From an uncultured Clostridia bacterium (GTDB lineage: Bacteria; Bacillota; Clostridia; Lachnospirales; CAG-274), in assembly GCA_947632235.1 (NCBI GenBank), contig CANROO010000007.1, positions 1 through 33,308 of the forward strand: DNA of 33,308 nucleotides. The letters are read 5' to 3'. Below the pieces are notes generated by a model. It did no database searches. It was given only the letters and a program-made list of their open reading frames with translations, and was not told where the DNA came from. Numbering within the stretch: the stretch's first letter is position 1; each line of letters begins with the position of its first letter. A program made the translations under genes and the position numbers. Shown here piece by piece: positions 16,943-26,361 of the stretch.

Positions 16943-17815
16943 TTATGCTATGCTCTTTGCCATATTTATGAGCTCGTCTCTTGAAATAAGACCATGAGCA
17001 GATATTGCTACGGAAACATCGTCCTCCGTTTCGAAGTCGATATTTCTGCCGTCTATTATAACTGCCTTTCTGCCGTTTATGTCTACTTCCTCCATCTCGC
17101 CGTCTGTAGACATTCTGTAGGCTGTTTCATCGTTCAGAAGTCTTTCGTGAACAACAAGCTTTTCGCCCTTGGCATTTGCATATTCTATGTTCATATATAA
17201 ACTGCTCGGGCTGCCGTCTTCATCGGTAAAGCTGTAGCATCTCGAAAACTCAAAGCCCTCGGGAAGAGCTAAGGGAACCTTTAAATCAAAATCTATATTT
17301 GACTTGGCTTCATCTATGGTCGCAAAGCTTACCTCGGCTTCCTCTGCCTTATCCTTGATATATACATCGGAGTCCTTGAAGGCTTCTTTGAATACAGCTT
17401 CAAGCTCATCCTTAGAAAGAAGCTTGCCCTCGCTGTTATAAAGGGAGTCCATATCCTCATGCCTTACAGCATCGAGAGGCTCGCCGTCTGCTGTAAAGAA
17501 CTTGCCCTTGAGAGCATCGGGGAGCTCGTGAGGCGCATTGGGATCCATCTGTGTGAAAATATTGTGTCCCGTGGTTATGTTCTTTATTATTTTGTCGATA
17601 CCGCCGGTTGCCGCAGTAACGCCGGTGCCGAGCACAAGGACCGCTGCGCAGAGCAGCACGGCAAACTTCTTTGCAGGCAGTCTTTTATTGCTGTTTTCCA
17701 AATTCTTCATTTTATATACTTCCTCCTCCGAAATGACAGCAGCATCATCATATATGCTGAAGTCCATCTTTACATCATTTAGATAATCATATTCGTTTTT
17801 CATGGTTATCATCAC
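16943..17815 (-). CDS. Single-TM protein, putative anti-sigma factor / DUF4367-like
   Basis: Cytosolic N-terminus, TM 'KKFAVLLCAAVLVLGTGVTAATG', extracytoplasmic domain 'LALPEGFEFSRCYSFTDEDG'; 4-bp ATGA overlap with the upstream ECF sigma gene. Confidence 0.65.
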   Translation of the reverse strand: MMITMKNEYDYLNDVKMDFSIYDDAAVISEEEVYKMKNLENSNKRLPAKKFAVLLCAAVLVLGTGVTAATGGIDKIIKNITTGHNIFTQMDPNAPHELPDALKGKFFTADGEPLDAVRHEDMDSLYNSEGKLLSKDELEAVFKEAFKDSDVYIKDKAEEAEVSFATIDEAKSNIDFDLKVPLALPEGFEFSRCYSFTDEDGSPSSLYMNIEYANAKGEKLVVHERLLNDETAYRMSTDGEMEEVDINGRKAVIIDGRNIDFETEDDVSVAISAHGLISRDELINMAKSIA

Positions 17816-18360
17816 GACCTTTCCTTAACAAATAAACGGCGGAGCTTTCTGCGTCCTCTTGAAAGACGGTTGTAAATATAGCCCTCACTCCTTCCCTGAG
17901 ATGAAGCTATTTCATCTATGGGGCTGTCCATTATATATCGTCTTATGAATATTTCCCTGTCCTTTTCGTCAAGACCCGAAAGCAGGGAGGCGACCTCCTC
18001 CTCGGTCTCCTGCCTCAAAAGCTCTGCGCTCATTCTTTCATCCGCTATGTCTTCCTTCAGCTCACCCGTCATAAGCTCTCTGTAATACCTGCGCTTGAAG
18101 TCGATAGCCCTGTACTTGGCAACCGCTCCAATCCAGTTTTTGAGAGTGTTCTTATCGGGGTCGTACCTTTTTATGTTCTGCCAGATCTTAAAGAGCACAT
18201 CGTTTATGCAGTCCTCCTGCCACATGGGAAAATTTCTGAGATGATAATATACTATGGACCTTATAAGTCCTCCGTAGAGCCTCACAAGCTCATTAAAGGC
18301 ATCCTCACTGCCTTTTTGTATGCTCTTGGCAAGCTCTCTGTCGCTTTGGTGCATCGTCAT
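17812..18360 (-). CDS. ECF-type RNA polymerase sigma factor
   Basis: 'AFNELVRLYGGLIRSIVYYHL...EDCINDVLFKIWQNIKRYDPDKNTLKNWIGAVAKYRAIDFKRR' and 'LDEKDREIFIRRYIMDSPIDEIASSQGRSEGYIYNRLSRGRRKLR'; start at 18360 with RBS AAGGCGG. Confidence 0.92.
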   Translation of the reverse strand: MTMHQSDRELAKSIQKGSEDAFNELVRLYGGLIRSIVYYHLRNFPMWQEDCINDVLFKIWQNIKRYDPDKNTLKNWIGAVAKYRAIDFKRRYYRELMTGELKEDIADERMSAELLRQETEEEVASLLSGLDEKDREIFIRRYIMDSPIDEIASSQGRSEGYIYNRLSRGRRKLRRLFVKERS

Positions 18361-18441
18361 CACCGCCTTATTACTTGTTTTAAGAAGCGCTTCAATAAAT
18401 ATTACGCTCAAAAATATGATTTTCTATCATTCCGGAGAAAA

Positions 18442-19326
18442 TTATTTCAAAATTTCCTTGAGTTCGTTCAAAAGGGCTTCGGCAGCAGGCGTGAATACCT
18501 GATATTTTTTCCATATCACATACATCTTGGTCTCAAGCGCAGGTTCAAGCGGACGGAAGGTGATACCGCTCTTGCCGTCCGTTTCCAGAAGCTTGTCAAA
18601 AACAAACGCAAGTCCAAGTCCTTCCTTTACCAGAACCGATGCATTGTTTGCAAGATTAAATGTGACACAGAGGTCAAGCTTATCCGTTATGTTGTTGCTC
18701 CACCTCGGGATGTCTGCGTTTACAGCCTGTCTTGATATAAAAACGGGATATGGGAGTATATCCTCTGCCGTTACGCTTTGTTTTTGAGCAAGAGGATGTC
18801 CTTCGGGCATAATAACACCCCATACATCGCTTTCGGGGATCTCAATATAATTATACTGCGAAAGGTCGGGAGGCTCCGCTATTACGGCAAAGTCGTATAT
18901 GCCCCTTTTGAGCTTTTCATCCAGCTGTTGAGTATCCCCGCTTATTATGTGATATTTTATGAGCGGATATTTTTTTCTTAATGCCTTTATGGCTTCGGCA
19001 AGATATTTTATAAGGCAGGATTCCGCACAGCCTATATAAACATCTCCCCTTACGGTATCGCCAAGAGTACGGAATTCATCCTTTATCTTGTCCGCCATTT
19101 CCAGAAGGTCCTCCGTTCTCCTGCGCAGAAGCATACCCTCGTCGGTCAACCTTATGCTGTAGCTGCTTCTTGTAAAAAGCTGTTTTCCGAGTTCTTCTTC
19201 AAGCTCCTTCATAACGCGTGAAAGCGTGGGCTGCGACACATGAAGCCTTTCGGCAGCCCTTGACATATTTCCCTCTCTTGCTATTTCAAGAAAATATCTC
19301 AATGTCCTTATTTCCATAAATATCAC
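18442..19326 (-). CDS. LysR-family transcriptional regulator
   Basis: 'MEIRTLRYFLEIAREGNMSRAAERLHVSQPTLSRVMKELEEELGKQLFTR' LTTR HTH. Confidence 0.95.
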   Translation of the reverse strand: MIFMEIRTLRYFLEIAREGNMSRAAERLHVSQPTLSRVMKELEEELGKQLFTRSSYSIRLTDEGMLLRRRTEDLLEMADKIKDEFRTLGDTVRGDVYIGCAESCLIKYLAEAIKALRKKYPLIKYHIISGDTQQLDEKLKRGIYDFAVIAEPPDLSQYNYIEIPESDVWGVIMPEGHPLAQKQSVTAEDILPYPVFISRQAVNADIPRWSNNITDKLDLCVTFNLANNASVLVKEGLGLAFVFDKLLETDGKSGITFRPLEPALETKMYVIWKKYQVFTPAAEALLNELKEILK

Positions 19327-19462
19327 CTCATTTTTATTTTAACATTATAAGTTATTTGCGTCAAGAATAACAGGATATAAGATATAAGTATTATGAAGGT
19401 GTATAAGTGTATGGTATAATAAAAATAACAAGGTAACAAAAGCAATGAAGGAGGCATAGGAA

Positions 19463-20434
19463 ATGACTGAAAAATGGGATAAGGTATTTGAAAAAAGCGA
19501 CAAGGTAAATCACAGCAAGGTGAGCTTCAAAAACAGATACGGCATTACTCTGGCGGGAGATCTCTACGAGCCTAAAAATGCAGAAGGAAGGCTTCCCGCA
19601 ATAGCAGTGTGCGGACCCTTCGGCGCCGTAAAGGAGCAGTCATCGGGACTTTATGCCCAGACCATGGCGGAAAGAGGATTTATAACGCTTGCCTTCGACC
19701 CCTCGTTTACGGGCGAAAGCGGAGGAAATGTAAGATATATGGCTTCTCCCGACATAAACACGGAGGACTTTATGGCGGCTGTAGACTTCCTGTCGCTGTA
19801 TGAAAAGGCTGACCCCGACAGGATAGGCATAATAGGAATATGTGGATGGGGCGGTATGGCGCTGAATACTGCTGCGCTTGACACAAGAATAAAGGCGGCC
19901 GTGGCTTCCACTATGTACGACATGACAAGAGTGAACGCCAAGGGTTATTTTGACAGCGAGGACAGCGAGGAAGCCCGCTACCAAAAGCGCGCGGCAATGT
20001 GCGCACAAAGGCTTGAAGACATCAAAAACGGAGAGTATAAGCTCGGCGGAGGAGTTGTGGATCCTCTGCCCGATGACGCGCCGTTCTTTGTGAAGGATTA
20101 CTACGACTATTATAAGACAAAGAGAGGCTATCACGAGCGTTCTCTCAATTCAAACGGCGGCTGGAATGTAATAGGCTGTGAATCATTTTTAAATCAGCCT
20201 ATACTTAAATACAGCAATGAGATAAGAAGCGCAGTACTCATTATTCACGGTGAAAAGGCACATTCCTGCTATTTCAGCAGAGACGCTTATGCGGATATGA
20301 CAAAGGACAGCAAATACACCGGCAACAAGGAGCTTATGATAATTCCGGGAGCGGTACACACGGACCTGTATGACAGAAAGGACATAATACCCTTTGAAAA
20401 AATCACGGAATTTTTTAATAAGTATATGAATTAA
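19463..20434 (+). CDS. Alpha/beta hydrolase family protein (YcjY/dienelactone hydrolase-like)
   Basis: 'LAGDLYEPKNAEGRLPAIAVCGPFGAVKEQSSGLYAQTMAERGFITLAFDPSFTGESGG', 'VLIIHGEKAHSCYFSRDAY', 'GAVHTDLYD'; divergent from the LysR gene. Confidence 0.88.
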   Translation: MTEKWDKVFEKSDKVNHSKVSFKNRYGITLAGDLYEPKNAEGRLPAIAVCGPFGAVKEQSSGLYAQTMAERGFITLAFDPSFTGESGGNVRYMASPDINTEDFMAAVDFLSLYEKADPDRIGIIGICGWGGMALNTAALDTRIKAAVASTMYDMTRVNAKGYFDSEDSEEARYQKRAAMCAQRLEDIKNGEYKLGGGVVDPLPDDAPFFVKDYYDYYKTKRGYHERSLNSNGGWNVIGCESFLNQPILKYSNEIRSAVLIIHGEKAHSCYFSRDAYADMTKDSKYTGNKELMIIPGAVHTDLYDRKDIIPFEKITEFFNKYMN

Positions 20435-20470
20435 AAACAATTTCCTCATTTTTCAATATGTATACACGCA

Positions 20471-20512
20471 AAAATATCCGATACGGCTTTATGCCGGTAT
20501 CGGATATTTTTT
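20471..20512. terminator. Bidirectional terminator between convergent hydrolase and MerR genes
   Basis: aaaatatccgatac(.)ggc-ttta... gccggtatcggatatttttt stem with one bulge. Confidence 0.75.
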
Positions 20513-20540
20513 AGCAGTAAATGCAAAAAATGAGCAAATT

Positions 20541-20981
20541 CTAAAAATCCGTTTCGAGTGGTTCCATAGCCCTTAATATTTCCTCGGAAGGCTCCGCCGA
20601 ATCGGACTCGCACATTATTTTATAAAATGCGCATTTATAATCTATTATACTCAGGGACTGCTTGAGTTCATCCATTTTGCTTTCGGTTTCCTTTTTTTGC
20701 TTAAGGAGCATCTCATAGCGCTCCTTATATGTGGAACGGCCTTCTCTGCAAAGCCTGAAATATGTTTTGATGTCATTGAGCTGCATGCCTGTGCCTTTAA
20801 GACATTCCAAAAGCTTGAGCCAGGACAGATCATCCTCGTCAAAAATACGCATATTTCCTCCCGAGCGCTTTATCAGCGGGAGCAGACCCTGCTTGTCATA
20901 ATATCTTATTGTTGAAATAGGAATATTAAGTATTCTGGATACCTCACCTATAGAGTATGTTTTACCCTCCATAATATTCAC
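20541..20981 (-). CDS. MerR-family transcriptional regulator (start GTG 20981 or ATG 20972)
   Basis: 'GKTYSIGEVSRILNIPISTIRYYDKQGLLPLIKRSGGNMRIFDEDDLSWLKLLECLKGTGMQLNDIKTYFRL'. Confidence 0.93.
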   Translation of the reverse strand: MNIMEGKTYSIGEVSRILNIPISTIRYYDKQGLLPLIKRSGGNMRIFDEDDLSWLKLLECLKGTGMQLNDIKTYFRLCREGRSTYKERYEMLLKQKKETESKMDELKQSLSIIDYKCAFYKIMCESDSAEPSEEILRAMEPLETDF

Positions 20982-21171
20982 CGTCCCCCAATATTAGAAC
21001 TAGGTATAAGGTTCTGTCCAAAATAATCAAACCCCATAATTAGCACAGCTTTCTTAGCTTATTTAAATTATACACCATCCCCCAATATAAAAAATAGGTA
21101 TAAGGTTTTGCCCAAAATAATCAAACCCCATAAAACAGCACAGCTTCTTTAGCTTAATTAAATTATACACC
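20979..21171. repeat. Imperfect tandem direct repeat, two copies with a period of about 94-95 bp
   Basis: Copy 1 20979-21076 and copy 2 21073-21171 share cacc(g/a)tcccccaatat...taggtataaggtt(c/t)tg(t/c)ccaaaataatcaaaccccataa...agcacagctt...agctta(t/a)ttaaattatacacc; roughly 85-90% identical by eye. Confidence 0.9.
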
Positions 21172-21192
21172 ATAAACTCAACTTTAGGTCAA
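21162..21192 (-). promoter_or_regulatory. MerR-type promoter with 19-bp spacer upstream of the MerR gene
   Basis: Minus strand TTGACC-taaagttgagtttatggtg(19)-TATAAT. Confidence 0.7.
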
Positions 21193-21277
21193 GTGTAATA
21201 ATTCATTTAAAAAGTTTTCTGTAAGACTGCACAAAAAGATATTCAATTTTTATGCAAAATAACTAAATTTTGCATAT

Positions 21278-22387
21278 TTATTTGATTATTCCCAATGTAT
21301 AAAATAATATTAAAAACAGCAGAAATACCACATTTACAACAGTAAAAACGGTTATGTAGCGCTTCACATCCGCACCCTTTATTTTTGTATAAAATTTGAA
21401 TGATATAAGACCGGCAAGGGAGGCTATAAGACTTCCCAGACCTCCTATATCCGTACCCAGAACAAGCGCTCTGTAATTCTGCGTAAATCCGCTCAGAACT
21501 ACTGCCGCAGGTACATTGCTTATTATCTGGCTTGCTATGAGCGATGCGCCGAAAGCGCTTTTGTTTATTATACCCTCTATTATGTCTTTTATAAACGGTA
21601 TTCGCTCTATGTTGCCCACAAACACAAAAAATGCGCAGAAGGTCATGAGCAGAAGCCAGTCCACGGAGCTAAGCGTTCTGTGGTCGAATATTATAAGCGC
21701 AAGAGCAGTCAGTATGACGGCTATGCGCCAGTCTGCAAGCCTTACGACCGAAAGGAGCGACACCACGGCAAGTACAGTATATATGATGATATTGACCTTT
21801 TTTATGTCCGCTTTTTCGCTTTCGAGCTTAGCCGAAATCTTTTCGGACGGTACGCCGAAGGTCATAACGCAGAGCACAACGAAGCTCAGAAGTATGACGG
21901 GGAGAGTTATAGAGAAAAACTCGCCCGTGGGGATATTGAATTTGCCGTAGAGATAGAGATTCTGGGGGTTGCCCACGGGTGTGAGCATACTGCCCATGTT
22001 TGCGCCCGCCGTCTGGAGCACAAGGGTGTATATTATAAGCTCTTTCTTTTTGCATAGAGTGAGTATTGCTATGGCGAGGGGCACAAAGGTTATGAGCGCC
22101 ACATCGTTTGTAATAAGCATGGATGAGAAGAAGCAGAGCATCCAGAGCACAAAAACAAGCGTTCTGGTGTTTTTTACCATCGACAATATTTTCTCAGCCA
22201 TATACTTTATAAGTCCCATTGCACTGAAGCCTGCCACCACCGACATAAGACAGAACAAAAGTCCTATCGTTCTGTAGTCTATGTAGTCTATATACTGTCT
22301 GTCGGGGAGCACGAAGAAGGCCGATATAACGGCGCAGAACAGAGCTGCAAAAAGAACCGGGTCCTTTTTTATTATCTTCAAAAGCAT
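21278..22387 (-). CDS. SLC13/ArsB-NhaD superfamily permease
   Basis: 'FFSSMLITNDVALITFVPLAIAILTLCKKKELIIYTLVLQTAGANMGSMLTPVGNPQNLYLY' is typical of this superfamily. Confidence 0.88.
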   Translation of the reverse strand: MLLKIIKKDPVLFAALFCAVISAFFVLPDRQYIDYIDYRTIGLLFCLMSVVAGFSAMGLIKYMAEKILSMVKNTRTLVFVLWMLCFFSSMLITNDVALITFVPLAIAILTLCKKKELIIYTLVLQTAGANMGSMLTPVGNPQNLYLYGKFNIPTGEFFSITLPVILLSFVVLCVMTFGVPSEKISAKLESEKADIKKVNIIIYTVLAVVSLLSVVRLADWRIAVILTALALIIFDHRTLSSVDWLLLMTFCAFFVFVGNIERIPFIKDIIEGIINKSAFGASLIASQIISNVPAAVVLSGFTQNYRALVLGTDIGGLGSLIASLAGLISFKFYTKIKGADVKRYITVFTVVNVVFLLFLILFYTLGIIK

Positions 22388-24268
22388 TTACCTTACACCT
22401 TTTTTCTTATGTATATTTCTTATAGTCTTTTTCTTTTTTTGTTCCGAGGGCCTTTTATTCTGCGCCGGAGCGTTATTTTTGGGACGAATGAGACAGCGCT
22501 TGTCATAGCCTATGAGGTCTGTTCTGCCTGCCTTATGCAGTGCCTCGTAAACAAGGTCATAATTGCGCGGAAGCCTGTACTGTATGAGCGCTCTCTGCAT
22601 GGCCTTTTCGTGAGGCGAGCGCGGAATATAGACCTCCTTCATTGTCCTTGGATCAAGCCCCGTGTAGAACATACAGGTAGAGAGCGTGCCGGGCGTTGGG
22701 TAGAAGTCCTGCACCTGCTCGGGCATACTGCCCGTATCTCTCAGATATTCGGCAAGCTCAACGGCAGACTTGAGCGTACTGCCCGGATGTGAGCTCATGA
22801 GATAGGGCACGAGATACTGCTCCTTGCCTATTTTTCTGTTTATATCATAAAACTTCTTTGTGAAGCTTTCATACACCTGTCGGGAGGGCTTGCCCATTTT
22901 TTCGAGCACCTCGGGGGATATATGCTCGGGCGCGACCTTTAGCTGACCGCTGACATGATATTGACACAGCTCCTTAAAAAATGTATCGTCCTTATCATAT
23001 ATGAGATAGTCGTATCTTATGCCCGAACGCACGAACACCTTTTTGACCCTCGGCAGAGCTCTCAGCTTCCTGAGAAGCTTAACATAGTCGCTGTGGTCCA
23101 CATCGAGATTTTTGCAGGCTGCGGGAAAAAGGCACTGTCTGTTAAGGCAGGCGCCTTCCGTGAGCTGTTTTTTGCAGGCAGGCTGTCTGAAATTGGCAGT
23201 GGGTCCGCCCACATCATGTATATAGCCTTTGAAATCGGGCTCTTTTGTTATTTTTTCGGCTTCGGAAATTATGGAGGAATGGCTTCTGGACTGTATCACC
23301 CTGCCCTGATGAAAGGCAAGAGCGCAGAAATTGCAGTTTCCGAAGCATCCCCTGTTGCTTATTATGCTGAAACGCACCTCGTCAATTGCAGGCACACCGC
23401 CCTTTTCGATATACATGGGGTGAAATGTGCGCATATAAGACAGGGAATAGCTGTTGTCAAACTCTTCACGGCTAAGCGGATAGGACGGCTTATTCTGCAC
23501 AACATAGCAGTCCTTGTAGGGCTCGGCAAGGATATTGGCCGTAACGGCATCGGTATTTTCATATTGCTTTAAAAAGCTCTCTGCGTATGTCTTTTTATCC
23601 GAGCACACATCCTCGAATGAAGGGAGCTCAATATAGTCCTCATATATATTTTCAAGGCTTTTTGTTTTATAGACCGTGCCTCTTACATATGTTATGTCCT
23701 CTGCCTTCAAGCCGCCGTCAAGAGCCTCGGCAAGCTCAGCTATCTGATGCTCGCCCATGCCGTACATGAGTATATCCGCCTGTGAATCCAGAAGTATGGA
23801 GCGCCTTACCTTATTGTCCCAGTAATCATAGTGCGATAGCCGTCTTAAGCTGGCTTCTATACCGCCTATCAATATGGTGACATCCCTGCCGTATGCCTCT
23901 CTTATTCTCTGACAATACACTATTGTTGCCCTGTCGGGTCTGTGACCTCCCTCTCCTCCCGGGGAATAGAGGTCCCTTTCCCTTTTCTTCTTGGCTACGG
24001 AATAGTGGTTTACCATGGAGTCTATATTGCCGCCGCTCACAAGAAAAGCAAGCCTCGGCTTTCCGAAGCGCTTAAAGTCTTCCGCGCTGTGCCAATCGGG
24101 CTGAGGTATGACGCACACCTTATAGCCGCGGCTTTCCAGAAGCCTTGTTATGATAGCCATACCGAAGGACGGATGATCCACATAGGCGTCACCGCTCACA
24201 TATATAAAGTCGGGCTGTTCCCAGCCTCTTTTTTTCATTTCATCGTATGTTACGGGTAAAAAAGCCAT
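22388..24268 (-). CDS. YgiQ-family radical SAM protein
   Basis: '[34 protein letters not shown]', '[30 protein letters not shown]', '[23 protein letters not shown]'. Confidence 0.95.
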   Translation of the reverse strand: MAFLPVTYDEMKKRGWEQPDFIYVSGDAYVDHPSFGMAIITRLLESRGYKVCVIPQPDWHSAEDFKRFGKPRLAFLVSGGNIDSMVNHYSVAKKKRERDLYSPGGEGGHRPDRATIVYCQRIREAYGRDVTILIGGIEASLRRLSHYDYWDNKVRRSILLDSQADILMYGMGEHQIAELAEALDGGLKAEDITYVRGTVYKTKSLENIYEDYIELPSFEDVCSDKKTYAESFLKQYENTDAVTANILAEPYKDCYVVQNKPSYPLSREEFDNSYSLSYMRTFHPMYIEKGGVPAIDEVRFSIISNRGCFGNCNFCALAFHQGRVIQSRSHSSIISEAEKITKEPDFKGYIHDVGGPTANFRQPACKKQLTEGACLNRQCLFPAACKNLDVDHSDYVKLLRKLRALPRVKKVFVRSGIRYDYLIYDKDDTFFKELCQYHVSGQLKVAPEHISPEVLEKMGKPSRQVYESFTKKFYDINRKIGKEQYLVPYLMSSHPGSTLKSAVELAEYLRDTGSMPEQVQDFYPTPGTLSTCMFYTGLDPRTMKEVYIPRSPHEKAMQRALIQYRLPRNYDLVYEALHKAGRTDLIGYDKRCLIRPKNNAPAQNKRPSEQKKKKTIRNIHKKKGVR

Positions 24269-24283
24269 TTCACACCTCTGTAT

Positions 24284-25645
24284 CTATCTGTTCATCCAGC
24301 CCGGCAGATACTTGTTTTTAAGTCTGCCCTTTACGACCTTGCCCCAGCCTAAGGGATAGCCTTCAACGCACACGAGCGCCCAGCCGTCGTCACATTCTGC
24401 ATTGAAGCTCTCGCCTCTTAAATATCTTTCAAGCCTTTCGTCTTCAAGGCCCAGATCTATGCTGTTTTTTACATCCTCTTTTTTGAGCGTCATGGCGTAA
24501 GCCTGACTTGGTTCAAAGCGGTTCTTTTTACTCTCGCCTATATAAAGTCCGCTTCTTTTAACTCTCAGAGCGCTCAGATCAAGGCAGTACGGCACGGAGA
24601 AAAGACTTTCCTTATGCAGAACAAGGTTATCCTCAGTTCCCTTTTTCATGGTTTTATCCGCAAAGTCATAATAATCCTTCAAAAGCTTTGCACTTGCCGT
24701 TCTGTCCTTTGGAAGCTCGGGCGGTATATCCTCGCCCTTTTTATGCAGAAGGCAGAGAAAATGTCCCTCGCCCTTCACCTTATAGGGCATGAGCCTTCCG
24801 CATTTTTTAAGCTCGGCACTGCCGTTTTTTGTCCAGTCCGCTCTGCCTTCAGAGAAGCCTGCGCTCTTATCAAAGTCCATAAGCTCGAAGTCGGGATTTT
24901 CATTCAGAAATTCCTGTATCATGCCCTCGTCCTCTTCGGGAGCAAATGTGCAGGTGGAATAGGCAATTATTCCGTCACCGCTCAGAAGCTCGGCTGCGGC
25001 CTTTAGAATTTCTCTCTGGAGCTTACAGCAAAGCTCCGTCTTATGCGTTGCCCAGCTTCTGACTGCCGTATCGTCCTTTCTGAACATACCCTCTCCGCTG
25101 CAGGGGGCATCTACCACAACGCGGTTGAAAAAGCCCCTGAAGCGTTTTGCAAGCTTTGACGGGTCTTCATTTGTAATTATGGCATTGGGAATACCGCTGA
25201 GCTCTATATTTTTAAGAAGAGCAAGACAGCGCGAAGCGCTTATGTCGTTGCTCACAAGTATGCCCTTGCCTTTCAGCTTTGCGCCTATCTGCGTGCTTTT
25301 GCCTCCCGGCGCAGCGCAGAGGTCAATGACCCTGTCGCCCGGCTTTACGGGGAGCATGGCGCCGGTGGACATTGCGGACGGCTCCTGTATGTAATAGAGC
25401 CCTGCGTTGTAAAATGGATGCTTTGCAGGGCGCACATTATCGCCGTCATAATAAAAGCCCTCACTGCACCACGGCACGGGCGAAAGCTCCCAATCAACGC
25501 TGTCCCTGAGCTTCTCGGGGCTTATTTTAAGGCTGTTTGCCCTAAGTCCGTACAGCCTCGGCTGTGAGAAGCTTTCAATATAAAGCTCGTATTCATCGCC
25601 GAGAAGCCTTTTCATTTTTTCGGTGTATTCCAAAGGTAAATTCAT
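24284..25645 (-). CDS. NOL1/NOP2/sun-family rRNA m5C methyltransferase (RsmF/RsmB-like)
   Basis: 'VIDLCAAPGGKSTQIGAKLKGKGILVSNDI', 'VVVDAPCSGEGMFRKD', 'IIAYSTCTFAPEEDEGMI'. Confidence 0.94.
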   Translation of the reverse strand: MNLPLEYTEKMKRLLGDEYELYIESFSQPRLYGLRANSLKISPEKLRDSVDWELSPVPWCSEGFYYDGDNVRPAKHPFYNAGLYYIQEPSAMSTGAMLPVKPGDRVIDLCAAPGGKSTQIGAKLKGKGILVSNDISASRCLALLKNIELSGIPNAIITNEDPSKLAKRFRGFFNRVVVDAPCSGEGMFRKDDTAVRSWATHKTELCCKLQREILKAAAELLSGDGIIAYSTCTFAPEEDEGMIQEFLNENPDFELMDFDKSAGFSEGRADWTKNGSAELKKCGRLMPYKVKGEGHFLCLLHKKGEDIPPELPKDRTASAKLLKDYYDFADKTMKKGTEDNLVLHKESLFSVPYCLDLSALRVKRSGLYIGESKKNRFEPSQAYAMTLKKEDVKNSIDLGLEDERLERYLRGESFNAECDDGWALVCVEGYPLGWGKVVKGRLKNKYLPGWMNR

Positions 25646-25714
25646 TTTGAACCCTCATTCTGCAATAAAAAATATATATAAATATATATTAACATTTTAT
25701 CTTTACAATATCAA

Positions 25715-25743
25715 TTGAAAATAACAAAAAAATGTTGTATACT
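25715..25743 (+). promoter_or_regulatory. SigA-type promoter for the flavin reductase-TPR operon
   Basis: TTGAAA-N17-TATACT, 27 bp before the ATG at 25771. Confidence 0.7.
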
Positions 25744-25770
25744 AATATAAAAGTAATAAGGAGGCAGTTT

Positions 25771-26361
25771 ATGGCAAAGCAGATATGGAAGCCCGGCACC
25801 ATACTTTATCCCGTACCGGTGGTCATGGTGAGCTGCGGCAGCATGGAAAAAAGCAACATAATAACCATAGCATGGACGGGAACCATAAATTCCGACCCCG
25901 CTATGACATATATCTCCGTGAGACCCGAAAGATATTCATACAACATAATAAAAGAAAGCGGAGAATTTGCAATAAACATAACCACGGAGGAGCTTGCAAG
26001 GGCTACCGACTGGTGCGGAGTGAGAAGCGGACGGGACTATGACAAATTCAAGGAAACGGGACTGACAAAGGAAAAGGCGCAATTTATAAGCTGTCCCATA
26101 ATAAAGGAAAGTCCCATATCCATAGAGTGCAGGGTGACGGAAATAAAAGAGCTCGGCTCGCACCATATATTTTTGGCAGAAATACTCGGCGCAGATGCGG
26201 ATGAAAAATATCTGAATGAAAGCGGAAAATTTGAATTTGAAAAATCAAGACCTATATGCTATTCGCACGGGGAATATTTCGGACTGGGCAAAAAGCTGGG
26301 CAAATTCGGCTATTCCGTTGAAAAAAGAAAAACTAAAGCGAGAAGGAAGAAAAGCAAATGA
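25771..26361 (+). CDS. Flavin reductase family protein (flavoredoxin-like)
   Basis: 'LYPVPVVMVSCGSMEKSNIITIAWTGTINSDPAMTYISVRPERYSYNIIKESGEFAINI'; start reassigned to ATG 25771 with RBS AAGGAGG. Confidence 0.92.
   Translation: MAKQIWKPGTILYPVPVVMVSCGSMEKSNIITIAWTGTINSDPAMTYISVRPERYSYNIIKESGEFAINITTEELARATDWCGVRSGRDYDKFKETGLTKEKAQFISCPIIKESPISIECRVTEIKELGSHHIFLAEILGADADEKYLNESGKFEFEKSRPICYSHGEYFGLGKKLGKFGYSVEKRKTKARRKKSK

Noticed and set aside
18384-18393. GAAGCGCTTC palindrome upstream of the ECF sigma gene
   Set aside because: Only 10 bp and isolated; too short to distinguish from chance without comparison.
21252-21275. ATGCAAAAT-aactaa-ATTTTGCAT hairpin after the permease gene
   Set aside because: Could be a weak terminator, but the stem is AT-rich with only a short T-tract on the minus strand; not called with confidence.
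22955-23572. 205-aa plus-strand ORF antisense to the YgiQ-like gene
   Set aside because: Antisense shadow ORF; no RBS or family resemblance seen.
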